Positions 1 to 8,877 are shown, numbered from the stretch's first letter. The stretch: DNA of 19,570 nucleotides from REEB95 sp050729555 (GCA_050729555.1 JBOHLR010000029.1:1-19570), one strand, 5' to 3'. A program made the numbers and translations. Notes: generated from the sequence alone by a model not told the origin.

Positions 1-1334
1 GCGAAGACCTCCGCCGTTGCGTAACCAAGGAACAGCGCAAGATGGCGAATGCCGTCAGCGTCCGCCGGGATCGTATGGGTTTGGGCGTCGTCGATCATTT
101 GCAGGCGATGTTCGACGCGGCGGAGGAACGCGTAGGCCTCGGCGAGATCGCCGGCGGCCTGGCGCGAAATGTGGCCGGCGGCCGCCAGCGCATCGAGCGC
201 GGGAACGGTCTGGCGCTGGCGCAGCTCGGGTTCGCGGCCGCCCCAGATCAGCTGTTGCGTCTGCGCGAAGAACTCGATTTCGCGGATGCCGCCGCGGCCG
301 AGCTTGATATTGTGGCCGCTGACGGCGACCGCAGCGCCGCCGCGATGCGCATGAATCTGCCGCTTGATCGAATGGATGTCCTGGATCGCCGCGAAGTCGA
401 GATGCTTGCGCCACAGGAACGGCGTCAGCGCAGCGAGGAAGTCGCGGCCGGCCTCGCGATCGCCAGCCACCGGCCGCGCGCGGATCAATGCCGCGCGCTC
501 CCAATTTTGGCCGGCGCTTTCGTAATAGGCGAGGGCGGCGGGCAGCGACAAGGCCGGCGGCGTCGACCCGGGATCGGGTCGGAGTCGCAAATCCGTCCGG
601 AAGACATAGCCTCCGTCGCTCCGTTCGGCCATCAAGCGGACCAGGTTCTGCGTCATCCGGCTGAACAGAGTCTGGGCATCCGTGTCGCCGGTGATTCGGG
701 CTTTCTCCGGATCAAACACCACGACAAGGTCGATGTCACTCGAGTAGTTGAGCTCGCCGGCGCCAAGCTTGCCCATCGCCAGGACGATGAATCCGCTGTC
801 GCGTGCCGGGTCGTCGGCATGGCGGAGCGCGAGCAAGCCGCGCGCTGCCGCCGCGTGCAGAAGGTGGCGGGTCGCCAACGCCAAAGCGTCCTCGGCAAAG
901 CGGCTCAACGCGTCCATCGTCTGCGTCAGCGGCCAAAGACCGGTAGTATCGGCGATCGCGATCGTCAGCGCCGCGCCGCGTTTGAGCCGCCGCAACTCGG
1001 CCGCCAGCGCTTCCTGTGGCATCGTCGGCGTGAGATCGCAGTTGAGCCGGGAAATGAGTTCGGCGAAAGTAGCCGCGACGCCCTGCCGCCAGAGTCGGGC
1101 GAGCAGGGCCGACTCCCTGAAACAGCAATGGGCTAGGTAAGGGCTGTTGCCAAAGAGCGTCGTCAGCAACCGGCGGCCGGCCGAATCCGCGGCAAGATCG
1201 CGCATGAAGGCGGCGAGGCTCGCGTCGCGCACGTCGTCGGCCGCTTCATGCCAGCGCGCGAGACCGACATCGGCGGCCGCTTCGTCGGCAACAGGTGGGA
1301 GATTGTCGTAAGTGTCGAATGGCGACGATAACAT
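1..1334 (-). CDS. glnE: Bifunctional glutamine synthetase adenylyltransferase/adenylyl-removing enzyme, N-terminal ~444 residues (3' end outside window)
   Basis: GlnE attaches AMP to glutamine synthetase and removes it again, so it links nitrogen status (through PII) to glutamine synthesis in the cytoplasm. The minus-strand frame is open from 1334 to the window edge. It shows the nucleotidyltransferase signature GKLGAGELNYSSDID at residues 188-202, with the metal-binding Asp pair 200/202, followed by LVVVFDPEK, FRTDLRLRPDP and WERAALIRARPVAGD. These are typical of the first, adenylyl-removing half of the protein. The family is roughly twice this length, so the second catalytic half lies beyond position 1. 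ATG 1334 is the only usable start between the upstream in-frame stop (1389-1391) and the conserved N-terminal LPPVADEA segment. It has no clear ribosome site. The start overlaps the divergent AsmA-like gene by 23 bases. The family assignment is secure. Confidence 0.95.
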   Translation of the reverse strand, partial: MLSSPFDTYDNLPPVADEAAADVGLARWHEAADDVRDASLAAFMRDLAADSAGRRLLTTLFGNSPYLAHCCFRESALLARLWRQGVAATFAELISRLNCDLTPTMPQEALAAELRRLKRGAALTIAIADTTGLWPLTQTMDALSRFAEDALALATRHLLHAAAARGLLALRHADDPARDSGFIVLAMGKLGAGELNYSSDIDLVVVFDPEKARITGDTDAQTLFSRMTQNLVRLMAERSDGGYVFRTDLRLRPDPGSTPPALSLPAALAYYESAGQNWERAALIRARPVAGDREAGRDFLAALTPFLWRKHLDFAAIQDIHSIKRQIHAHRGGAAVAVSGHNIKLGRGGIREIEFFAQTQQLIWGGREPELRQRQTVPALDALAAAGHISRQAAGDLAEAYAFLRRVEHRLQMIDDAQTHTIPADADGIRHLALFLGYATAEVF

Positions 1335-4300
1335 GAGCGGTGCAGCCGATAATCGGCCGTCGCAGCCTGCGCGCGCGCCGCAGCACGGTCAAGATCGCCG
1401 GCCGCCGCACGTCCGGCTGGCGCGCGCGATCGTGGTCGGCGTCGCCGTGCTGGTCGTGATTATCGCGACGGCCGGCGGCGTGGCGGCATGGCGGCTGTCA
1501 CGCGGACCGATCGTGCTCGATCCCGTCACGCCCTACCTCGCGTCGGCATTGTCGAGCGGATCGAACGGCGTGGTCGTCACGATCGACCACACGGTCTTGA
1601 GCTGGTCGAACCGGCGCGTCCATCTGTTCGCGCAAGGCGTCCATCTGAGCCAGCCGGCGAGCGGTGCGCGTTTGAATTTCCACGATATGGAGATCGTGTT
1701 GAGCCCGTGGGCGCTGCTGCAAGGGCGTCTGGCGCCGTCACGCGTCGTGCTCGATCGTCCGGTGCTGCGTCTCGTACGGGCAGCCGATGGCTCGTTTCAT
1801 ATCGCTGTCGGCGAGCAGACCGCCGAAAGCCAAACTGCCGAATTCTGGGGAACACGACTGACGCGCGACATTGCGGCGCCGTTGGGCACTGGCGGACCGT
1901 TGCAGTACCTGTCGACATTCTCGATGACAAACGCGACGCTGATCGTCGACGATAAATCGCTCGGCGTGACGTGGCGCGCCGACCAGGTCGACCTCGTGAT
2001 GGCGCGCAACGCCAACGGCGTCGACGGCCACATGCAGCTGGCCGTCGGCATCGGCGGCAAACAGGCGCTGCTGAGCGCCCGTCTCGCTTACCGCAATACG
2101 GGTGAGCTGTCGGTGCGGATCGCCTTCGACGGCGTCGATCCGGCGCTGTTCGCGCCGACCGCGCCGGCGTTGCAGCCGCTTGCTGCGGTCGATTTGCCGG
2201 TTTCGGGCGAAATGGCGCTTGGTTTCGACACCAAGAGTTTCGCGATCGATGTCGCGTTCTGCGATGTTCGGTTCGGCGCGGGAACCTTGCGCGAGGCCGA
2301 CCTGCCCGATGGCACGGCGCCGGTCAAAGGCGGCATCCTGAAGGCGAGCTACAATCCGATGGCGGGGCGGGTCGATATCGAAAAACTCAGCCTCGATTTC
2401 GGCGGGCCCAAGGTCGTCGTCGAAGGCGAGGTCGACAACCTTGGCAGCGGCCTGTTGGCCGGCGGCTGGCCGACGGCGTTCGACGCGTCGGCGCGATTGA
2501 CGGCGGCCGGCGTCCCGATTGACTCCCTGCCGCATCTTTGGCCCGAAAAGGTCGGGCCGCACACGCGGCACTGGATCACAACGCGCGTGCACGACGGCAT
2601 GATCGACAGCATGAACGCCATGATGGCGCTCCACGTCGATGTCGACGCGCCGAAGCCGGTCAACGTCACGCGCTTCGATGGCACCGGCAGCTACCGCAAT
2701 CTGACGATCGAATATTTCCCGCCGTTGGAGCCGGTGCGCGGCGTCAACGGCACGGTCACCTTCGACCGCAAGCACATGGATTTTTCGCCGATTAGCGGTC
2801 ACGTCCTTGGCGGTCGCGAAGTTGCCGCCAGCGTCAAGCTGTACAATCTCGACACCAATGACGAGATGGGCGACATCGACGTCACCCTGTCGGGGCCGTT
2901 GCATGACGCGCTCAAGGTGCTCGATACCAAGCCGCTGGAGTACGCCAGGGCATTGGGCCTCGACGCCGAGCACGCCAGCGGCGATTTCACGGCCCACGTT
3001 TTCTTCCGGCTTCCGTTGAAGCACGACCTGAACTTCGACGAGGTCGAGTACCATAGCGAGGCGCAACTATCGGGGGTCGCCGTTCCGCACGCGTTCTTCG
3101 GTCGCGATTTGAGCGACGGCGCGTTCAAGATGACGCTCGACCGTGCAGCGCTGACGCTTGACGGCACGGCGGCGCTCGATGGTGCGCCGGTCAAGCTGAC
3201 CTGGGTCGAGAATCTCGGCAAACAGGCGCTGCGGCGGCGTTACACCGTTCAGGGGCGGCTCGATGACGCGGCGCGCGCCCGGCTCGGCGTGGATTTTTCG
3301 GACTATGCGACGGTGCACGGACCGGTGGACGTCGCCTTGACCTATGGTTTGCGCGCCGACCGGCGGGCGGAGGCGTCGGTCACAGCCAATCTCAAGGACG
3401 CCGCTGCCGAAATCACCAAGATCGATTGGCACAAAACCGTCGGCCAGCCGGCGATGGCGAAATTCACGCTTCAGCTCGTCGGCGACCAGCTCACGCACGT
3501 GCGCAACGCCACCTTGGTGGGCAGCGGCATCGATGCCCGCCTGTCCGCGGATTTCGACAAAGCCGGCTTGTTGCGTCTCGACATTCCGCTTTTGGTCGCT
3601 GGCGATACCAACGCGCAGATCACCCTGACGCGCTCCGGCAACGGCTGGAGGGCCGATCTGTCGGGCCCGAGCTACGACGCGGACGGCCTGATGCGCGACC
3701 TATCGCGCCCATCGGCGGCCAACCCGCCGCCGCTCACGATCCACGCAACGTTGGGCCACTTGGTGTTGGGCCCGAACCGGGAACTGACCGATTTCAGTGC
3801 CCAGCTGCAAAGCAACGGTCCGCACTGGACGGAAGCGACGGTCGACGGCGCCTTGGCTGACGGTAAAAAGCTCACTGTGCGGTTCGGAGGCGCCAACGGG
3901 CCCGGCAAGTTCGATCTGACGGCGGACGATTTCGGCGCGTTGCTGCGCGCACTTGATGTCACCGGCGACATCGAAGGCGGCACCTTTGCGGTCAATGGCA
4001 ACGCCGTGGACCAGGATGGCAAACGCGTGCTGAAAGGCACGTTCAATGGCGCCGACTACCGATTGGTGCGCGCGCCGTTATTCGCCCGGCTGCTGACATT
4101 GACCTCGTTCAGCGGCGTGAGCAATTTGCTCGCCGGCGGGAGCGGCATACCGTTCAAGGTGCTGCAAGGCGACATGGTCTACGGTGCCGGCGGCATGAAG
4201 ATCGACAGCATGCGCGCCTACGGCGGCGCGATCGGCATCAGCGCCAGCGGCACCGTCGATTACGACGCCGGCACGCTCGACGCGTCCGGCACACTGGTCC

Positions 4301-4554
4301 CGGCCAATATTCTCAACACGGTGATCGGCGATATTCCGTTGATCGGCAGCCTGCTGGTCGGTGGCGAGGGGCAAGGTATTTTCGGCGCCAATTTCCGGGT
4401 CGCGGGCCCGATCAGCAATCCACAAATCGCGGTCAATCCGCTAAGCGCGATCGCGCCGGGATTCCTGCGGAACCTGTTCCTGTTCAAGGCGTGGAACCCG
4501 GCGCCCAGCACGCCGCCGAAAACAGATTCGACGGCGCCCGCCACCAATCCCTAG
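1312..4554 (+). CDS. AsmA/YhdP-like inner-membrane-anchored protein with large periplasmic domain (DUF3971 type)
   Basis: The product is 1080 residues: a short basic, Pro-rich cytoplasmic tail, one membrane helix at about residues 39-60, then a long periplasmic part rich in alternating beta strands. The C-terminal part (roughly residues 900-1060) has the AsmA-like pattern FNGADYRLVRAPLFARLL, MRAYGGAIGISASGTVDYD and LVGGEGQGIFGANFRVAGP. Members of this superfamily (AsmA, TamB, YhdP) are known or proposed to carry phospholipids between the inner and outer membranes; that role here is inference from family. GTG 1312 is preferred because AGGTGGGAG (1293-1301) lies about ten bases upstream. ATG 1333 is an alternative without a ribosome site, and its codon pairs with the glnE start in a CATG palindrome. 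The TAG stop overlaps the tyrS stop in CTAG. I do not give a gene symbol because the family has several paralogues per genome. Confidence 0.88.
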   Translation: MSNGDDNMSGAADNRPSQPARAPQHGQDRRPPHVRLARAIVVGVAVLVVIIATAGGVAAWRLSRGPIVLDPVTPYLASALSSGSNGVVVTIDHTVLSWSNRRVHLFAQGVHLSQPASGARLNFHDMEIVLSPWALLQGRLAPSRVVLDRPVLRLVRAADGSFHIAVGEQTAESQTAEFWGTRLTRDIAAPLGTGGPLQYLSTFSMTNATLIVDDKSLGVTWRADQVDLVMARNANGVDGHMQLAVGIGGKQALLSARLAYRNTGELSVRIAFDGVDPALFAPTAPALQPLAAVDLPVSGEMALGFDTKSFAIDVAFCDVRFGAGTLREADLPDGTAPVKGGILKASYNPMAGRVDIEKLSLDFGGPKVVVEGEVDNLGSGLLAGGWPTAFDASARLTAAGVPIDSLPHLWPEKVGPHTRHWITTRVHDGMIDSMNAMMALHVDVDAPKPVNVTRFDGTGSYRNLTIEYFPPLEPVRGVNGTVTFDRKHMDFSPISGHVLGGREVAASVKLYNLDTNDEMGDIDVTLSGPLHDALKVLDTKPLEYARALGLDAEHASGDFTAHVFFRLPLKHDLNFDEVEYHSEAQLSGVAVPHAFFGRDLSDGAFKMTLDRAALTLDGTAALDGAPVKLTWVENLGKQALRRRYTVQGRLDDAARARLGVDFSDYATVHGPVDVALTYGLRADRRAEASVTANLKDAAAEITKIDWHKTVGQPAMAKFTLQLVGDQLTHVRNATLVGSGIDARLSADFDKAGLLRLDIPLLVAGDTNAQITLTRSGNGWRADLSGPSYDADGLMRDLSRPSAANPPPLTIHATLGHLVLGPNRELTDFSAQLQSNGPHWTEATVDGALADGKKLTVRFGGANGPGKFDLTADDFGALLRALDVTGDIEGGTFAVNGNAVDQDGKRVLKGTFNGADYRLVRAPLFARLLTLTSFSGVSNLLAGGSGIPFKVLQGDMVYGAGGMKIDSMRAYGGAIGISASGTVDYDAGTLDASGTLVPANILNTVIGDIPLIGSLLVGGEGQGIFGANFRVAGPISNPQIAVNPLSAIAPGFLRNLFLFKAWNPAPSTPPKTDSTAPATNP

Positions 4555-5804
4555 ACCGGCTTCACCAGTGCGTGGCGCTTCTTGCCGGCCGACAGCTTGA
4601 TGACGCCGTCGGCGTTGACATCACCCAGCGACAACGTCGCGTTTTCGTCGGCGACGACTTTGTCGTTGATGCGGGCGCCGCCGCCGCGGATCAGCCGCCG
4701 CGCTTCGCTCAAGCTCGGCGCCAGTCCGGCGCGGTGGAAGCACTGGATCGCTGGACGGCCGGCCTTCAATTCAGCCTTGGGCATTTCGGTCACCGGCAGA
4801 TCGTTGCCGATGCCGCCTTCGGCGAACACGCGATGCGCGGTCGCGGCCGCTTCGTCGGCCGCTTTGCGGCCGTGCGCCAGCGCCGTCGTCTCGGTCGCGA
4901 GGATGATTTTCGCCTGATTGATCTCGTTGTCGCGCAGTGCCGCGAGTCGCCCGATTTGGTCCATCGGCAGGTCGGTGAACAATTTCAGGAACCGGACGAC
5001 ATCGGCGTCCTCGGTGTTGCGCCAGTATTGCCAGTAATCATAGGGCGAGAGCTTGTCGGCGTTGAGCCAGACGGCGCCTTGCGCGGTCTTGCCCATCTTG
5101 GCGTCGGATGCGGTCGTGATCAGCGGCGAGGTCACGCCATAAAGCGCGCGCTCTTCCGCCCGGCGCCCGAGCTCGACGCCCATGACGATGTTACCCCACT
5201 GATCCGAGCCGCCCATCTGGACCGCGCATTTGTAGCGCCGCGCCAGCTCGATGAAGTCGTAGGCCTGCAAGACCATGTAGTTGAATTCGAGAAAGCTCAA
5301 CGGCTGTTCGCGCTCGAGCCGGAGCTTGACGCTGTCCATGCTCAGCATGCGGTTGACCGAGAAATGACGGCCGTACTCGCGCAAGAACGGGATGTACTCG
5401 AGCCGGTCGAGCCACTCGGCGTTGTTGACCATTACGGCTTCGGCGTTGCCCGCGCCGAACTTGAGAAAGCGTTCGAATACCCGGCGGATGCCGGTCATGT
5501 TGGCGGCGATTTCGGCCTCGCTGAGGATCCGGCGCGTTTCGTCCTTGCCCGAGGGATCACCCACCTTGGTGGTGCCGCCGCCCATGAGGACGATCGGCTT
5601 GTTGCCGGTCTTCTGCCAGAGCCGCAACAGCATGATTTGCAGCAGGCTGCCGACATGCAGGCTGTCGGCGGTACAATCGAAGCCGATATAGGATGTGACC
5701 GCTCCGGCCGCGAGCAGCGCATCGAGGCCCGGGCGGTCGGTGATCTGGTGAATGAAGCCGCGTTCTTCGGCGGCGGCAAGAAAGGCGGAGCGGACCTTGG
5801 TCAT
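4551..5804 (-). CDS. tyrS: Tyrosine--tRNA ligase
   Basis: TyrS is a cytoplasmic class I aminoacyl-tRNA synthetase that charges tRNA-Tyr with tyrosine. From ATG 5804 it has 417 residues, normal for the bacterial TyrRS family. The HIGH-type signature is HVGS starting at residue 50, inside GFDCTADSLHVGS. The KMSKS-type loop is KMGKT at 236-240. The C-terminal RNA-binding S4 domain is visible as SLSEARRLIRGGGARINDK. I chose ATG 5804 (MTKVRSAFL) because its distance to ERGFIHQ fits alphaproteobacterial relatives as I know them. ATG 5822 adds six residues and also lacks a good ribosome site. The gene is divergent from anmK and converges on the AsmA-like gene with a four-base stop overlap, so no separate terminator fits between them. 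Function is certain; only the start is open. Confidence 0.97.
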   Translation of the reverse strand: MTKVRSAFLAAAEERGFIHQITDRPGLDALLAAGAVTSYIGFDCTADSLHVGSLLQIMLLRLWQKTGNKPIVLMGGGTTKVGDPSGKDETRRILSEAEIAANMTGIRRVFERFLKFGAGNAEAVMVNNAEWLDRLEYIPFLREYGRHFSVNRMLSMDSVKLRLEREQPLSFLEFNYMVLQAYDFIELARRYKCAVQMGGSDQWGNIVMGVELGRRAEERALYGVTSPLITTASDAKMGKTAQGAVWLNADKLSPYDYWQYWRNTEDADVVRFLKLFTDLPMDQIGRLAALRDNEINQAKIILATETTALAHGRKAADEAAATAHRVFAEGGIGNDLPVTEMPKAELKAGRPAIQCFHRAGLAPSLSEARRLIRGGGARINDKVVADENATLSLGDVNADGVIKLSAGKKRHALVKPV

Positions 5805-5870
5805 GGGGATTGCGTCTAGCATACCGGCGGCGTGCCGTCAGCCGGCGTGCGGCCGTCGGAGAGTCGCGGC

Positions 5871-6941
5871 ATGACCTTGGCGATCGGCTTGATGAGCGGG
5901 ACGTCGATCGACGGCATCGACGTGGCGGCGATCGAAACCGACGGGCTGCGCGCAGTCGTGCCGCGCGGCGCCCTGACGGTTCCCTATGAATCGGCGTTGC
6001 GCGCGCGGATTCGCTCGACACTCGGCGGCGAGGGCGAGATCGCGGCGATCGAGACGGAAATGACCGAGGCCCATGCGCGCGCCGTGGCGATGCTGGTCCG
6101 CGAACACGGGCTGAAAGACGCGTCGCTGGTCGGCTTTCACGGCCACACGGTGTTGCATCGGCCGTGGGAGCGCCGCACCTGGCAGATCGGCGACGGCGCG
6201 TTGTTGGCGCGGCTAACCGGACTCGACGTGGTCAACGACTTCCGTGCGGCCGACGTGGCCTCGGGCGGGCAGGGTGCGCCCTTCGTGCCGTTGTACCACC
6301 AAGCGCTTGCCGCCGATCTCGAGCGGCCGCTGGCGGTGGTGAATGTCGGCGGCGTCGCCAACGTCACATGGCTCGGTCCGCGCGACGACCAGATTCTGGC
6401 ATTCGATACCGGGCCCGGCAATGCGCTGATCGACGACTGGGCGATGACCCACACCGGGCGGCCGCTCGACGAGCGCGGGGCGCTGGCGCGTACGGGCAAG
6501 CCCGATACGCAGCACGTCGCGCGTTTTCTCGCGCATCCGTTCTTCGCCGCGCCGCCGCCGAAATCGCTCGACCGTGACGATTTCGCCCGCTTCACGCCCG
6601 AAGGCCTGTCGCCGGCGGACGGTGCCGCCACCCTGGCGGCAATGACGGTTGCCGGAATCGCGGCTGCCTGCCGTCATTTTCCGGCGCCCGTCATGCGCTG
6701 GCTGGTGACCGGCGGCGGCCGCCGCAATCCCGTGCTGATGACGTCATTGGCGGCACAGCTTGACATGCCGGTGCTGCCGATCGAACAGGCGGGTTGGGAC
6801 GGCGACGCACTCGAAGCACAGGCCTTCGCCTATCTCGCGGTCCGGTCGGTGAAAGGTCTGCCGTTGAGCTTGCCGCAAACCACCGGCGTTGCCGCACCGA
6901 CGACCGGCGGCCGGTTGCACCGTGCGGCGCAACGGGCTTAG
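5871..6941 (+). CDS. anmK: Anhydro-N-acetylmuramic acid kinase
   Basis: AnmK opens the anhydro ring of 1,6-anhydro-MurNAc and phosphorylates it to MurNAc-6-phosphate, so wall fragments can be recycled in the cytoplasm. The 356-residue product carries the family motifs in order: GLMSGTSIDGID near residue 6, DFRAADVASGGQGAPFVP from residue 123 (Asp128 is the likely catalytic base), NVGGVANVTW from 158, DTGPGN from 179, and VTGGGRRNP. ATG 5871 is preferred over the upstream GTG 5832 because GGAGAG (5858-5863) lies seven bases before it and GLMSGTSIDG then falls at the usual distance from the start. The gene is divergent from tyrS with a 66-base gap. Its TAG stop overlaps the rpoH TAA stop. Length and motifs are complete, so I expect an active enzyme. 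Confidence 0.96.
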   Translation: MTLAIGLMSGTSIDGIDVAAIETDGLRAVVPRGALTVPYESALRARIRSTLGGEGEIAAIETEMTEAHARAVAMLVREHGLKDASLVGFHGHTVLHRPWERRTWQIGDGALLARLTGLDVVNDFRAADVASGGQGAPFVPLYHQALAADLERPLAVVNVGGVANVTWLGPRDDQILAFDTGPGNALIDDWAMTHTGRPLDERGALARTGKPDTQHVARFLAHPFFAAPPPKSLDRDDFARFTPEGLSPADGAATLAAMTVAGIAAACRHFPAPVMRWLVTGGGRRNPVLMTSLAAQLDMPVLPIEQAGWDGDALEAQAFAYLAVRSVKGLPLSLPQTTGVAAPTTGGRLHRAAQRA

Positions 6942-7834
6942 GCGGCCGGCGTCTCGGCTGTCGAGCGACGGTCGAGCGCCTTGCTCTTGATTGCCCGCTG
7001 TAGCTTCTCGAACGCACGCACCTCGATCTGGCGCACGCGCTCGCGCGAGATGCCGTAGCGCCGCGACAAATCCTCGAGGGTCGCGGGTTCGTCCTTGAGC
7101 CGGCGCTCGACCAGGATGTCGCGCTCGCGGACGGTCAAATGGGTCATGGCGGTGCGCAGCAGGTCACGCCGCAGACCGAGCTCCTGGCGGTCGCCCAGGC
7201 GGGTTTCCTGGGTCGGGCCTTCGTCGACCAGCCAGTCCTGCCACTCGCCGTCGCCGTCCGCACGCAGCGGCACGTTCAGCGAATTGTCGGGCGCGCTGAG
7301 TCGGCGGTTCATGCTGACCACGTCGGATTCCGGCACCGCGAGTTCCTTGGCGATGCGCTTGACGTTTTCGGGCGACAGGTCGCCGTCCTCAATCGCCTGG
7401 AGCTGGCCCTTGATCTTGCGCAAGTTGAAAAACAGCTTCTTCTGCGCCGCCGTGGTGCCCATTTTCACCAGCGACCAGGAATGCAGCACGTATTCCTGGA
7501 TCGCGGCGCGAATCCACCACATGGCATAGGTGGCCAGCCGGAAGCCGCGGTCGGGGTCGAAGCGCTTGACCGCCTGCATCATGCCGACATTGCCCTCGGA
7601 GATAAGCTCGGACAGGGGCAGGCCGTAGCCGCGATAGCCCATGGCGATTTTGGCGACCAGCCGCAGATGGCTGGTGACCAGCTTGTGCGCCGCATCCTTG
7701 TCGCCATGCTCGCGCCAGCGTTTGGCGAGCATGTACTCCTCCTCCGGCGCCAGCATCGGAAACCGGCGGATTTCCGCGAGATAACGCGCAAGATTACCCT
7801 CGCGCGCAACAGACGGCAGGGCGTGGGTGGCCAT
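6938..7834 (-). CDS. rpoH: RNA polymerase sigma-32 (heat shock) factor
   Basis: RpoH directs RNA polymerase to heat-shock and stress promoters. The 298-residue product has region 1.2/2 sequence (EEEYMLAKRWREHGDKDAAHKL, split as RWREHGDKDAAHKL and LISEGNVGMMQAVKRFDP), the DNA-contacting ATYAMWWIRAAIQEYVLHSW, and the RpoH box QKKLFFNLR at residues 131-139, which separates it from RpoD and other sigma-70 members. Region 4.2 is LEDLSRRYGISRERVRQIEVRAFEKLQ. ATG 7834 gives the normal N-terminus; GAGGAAGG lies upstream at rather long spacing. The open frame runs upstream to 8176 but that part is antisense to rluD and lacks sigma-factor features. It follows rluD on the same strand, a common alphaproteobacterial order. 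The 62-base gap contains a hairpin that may affect rpoH mRNA. Confidence 0.96.
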   Translation of the reverse strand: MATHALPSVAREGNLARYLAEIRRFPMLAPEEEYMLAKRWREHGDKDAAHKLVTSHLRLVAKIAMGYRGYGLPLSELISEGNVGMMQAVKRFDPDRGFRLATYAMWWIRAAIQEYVLHSWSLVKMGTTAAQKKLFFNLRKIKGQLQAIEDGDLSPENVKRIAKELAVPESDVVSMNRRLSAPDNSLNVPLRADGDGEWQDWLVDEGPTQETRLGDRQELGLRRDLLRTAMTHLTVRERDILVERRLKDEPATLEDLSRRYGISRERVRQIEVRAFEKLQRAIKSKALDRRSTAETPAA

Positions 7835-7874
7835 TGCGGGGCGGAATCCTTCCTCTTTTGCAGAAATCTTAGTG

Positions 7875-7895
7875 CTGGACTCGGGTGTTGTCCAG
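7875..7895 (-). promoter_or_regulatory. Hairpin in the rluD-rpoH gap (possible rpoH 5' UTR structure)
   Basis: A perfect six-base inverted repeat, CTGGAC (7875-7880) and GTCCAG (7890-7895), encloses a nine-base loop. It begins one base after the rluD stop and ends about 40 bases before the rpoH start. No T-run follows it on the minus strand, so it is a poor intrinsic terminator. It could be a processing or stability element, or part of a structured rpoH 5' UTR. RpoH translation is temperature-controlled by mRNA structure in E. coli; whether that applies here is inference. Confidence 0.35.
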
Positions 7896-7896
7896 T

Positions 7897-8877
7897 CTAG
7901 ATTTCCTCTAAGTTTTGTAACAAAGCGGTGATCTGGCTGGGTAAGGCGCTTTTGAATTCCCGGTATTCCCCGGTTGCCGGGTGGCGGAAGCCCAGCAGAT
8001 AGGCATGCAGGGCCTGCCGCCCAAGGCCGCCTGCCGCTGCCTTGGCCGCCGCCGGCAGTTTGGCCAGCCGGGCCGAAATGTGCCGGCCTTTGTAAACCGG
8101 GTCTCCCAACACCGGGTTCCCCTTGGCCAGCAAATGGACGCGGATCTGATGGGTCCGGCCGCTGCCCAGCCGGCATTCGATCAGCGCCGCCGCGGTGCCG
8201 AAACTCTTCAGCACCTGATAGCGCGTCGTCGCCGCCTTGCCGGTCGCGACCACTGCCATGGTTTTGCGGTCGCGTGGATTGCGACCGATCGCGCCCGTGA
8301 TTTCACCGCTCTTGGGCGTGGGCACGCCCCAAACGATTGCCTGGTAGGCGCGGGTAATTCGGCGGGCGGCAAAATCGGCGGACAAGGCGCGGTGGGCTGC
8401 TTCGTTTTTGGCGATCACCATGACGCCGCTCGTGTCCTTGTCGAGACGATGAACGATACCCGGGCGTTTGACCCCGCCGATGCCGACGAGGCTGTCGCCG
8501 CAATGGGCGATCAGCGCATTGACTAGCGTGCGGTCGGGGTTGCCGGGCGCGGGATGAACCACCAGGCCGGCGGGCTTGTCGACGACAAGAAGATGCGCGT
8601 CCTCGAACAGGATTTTGAGGTCCATTGCCTGCGGTTCGATCGTGCTCGATTCTGGCGGCGGCACGATGACGGCGAAAACCTGACCGGGCTTGACCTTGAA
8701 CGCCGGATCGCTGACCGGTTTGCTGTCGAGTTGCACCTGACCCTGTTCGATGAGGCGCTTCAGGCGTGACCGTGACAGGTCGCCAAAATGGCTCGCCAGC
8801 ACGCGATCAAGGCGGTTTCCGGCCTCGTCGGGTGCCACGGCGGCGTATCGGATATCGCTACTTGTGTCGACGGCCAT
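7897..8877 (-). CDS. rluD: RluA/RluD-family ribosomal large subunit pseudouridine synthase
   Basis: This enzyme converts specific 23S rRNA uridines to pseudouridine during ribosome assembly. In the 326-residue product the N-terminal S4 domain reads NRLDRVLASHF, then LSRSRLKRLIEQGQV, then a segment ending KVKPGQVFAVIVP. The catalytic core contains GIVHRLDKDTSGVMVIAKNE, with the nucleophile Asp146 in HRLD. Further on are the family segments GRTHQIRVHL and LLGFRHPATGE. The start at ATG 8877 gives a normal short leader before the S4 domain; ATG 8901, with GAGG a few bases upstream, is an alternative adding eight residues. RluD versus another RluA-type enzyme is a likely but not absolute assignment, helped by its place just upstream of rpoH. 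The gene is divergent from the small membrane protein, with starts touching. Confidence 0.92.
   Translation of the reverse strand: MAVDTSSDIRYAAVAPDEAGNRLDRVLASHFGDLSRSRLKRLIEQGQVQLDSKPVSDPAFKVKPGQVFAVIVPPPESSTIEPQAMDLKILFEDAHLLVVDKPAGLVVHPAPGNPDRTLVNALIAHCGDSLVGIGGVKRPGIVHRLDKDTSGVMVIAKNEAAHRALSADFAARRITRAYQAIVWGVPTPKSGEITGAIGRNPRDRKTMAVVATGKAATTRYQVLKSFGTAAALIECRLGSGRTHQIRVHLLAKGNPVLGDPVYKGRHISARLAKLPAAAKAAAGGLGRQALHAYLLGFRHPATGEYREFKSALPSQITALLQNLEEI

Noticed and set aside
42..1136. Long plus-strand open frame opposite glnE
   Set aside because: It is antisense to the clearly recognisable GlnE frame; its Arg/Ala-rich translation matches no family I know. GC-rich DNA often leaves such frames open.
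1738..3066. Minus-strand 442-codon open frame inside the AsmA-like gene
   Set aside because: Composition (Arg, Gln, Asp, His rich, no domain pattern) is that of a shadow frame, while the plus frame shows a membrane helix and AsmA-like C-terminus.
4491..5819. Plus-strand 442-codon open frame opposite tyrS
   Set aside because: It covers the TyrS gene almost exactly on the other strand; TyrS motifs are complete, so this is a shadow.
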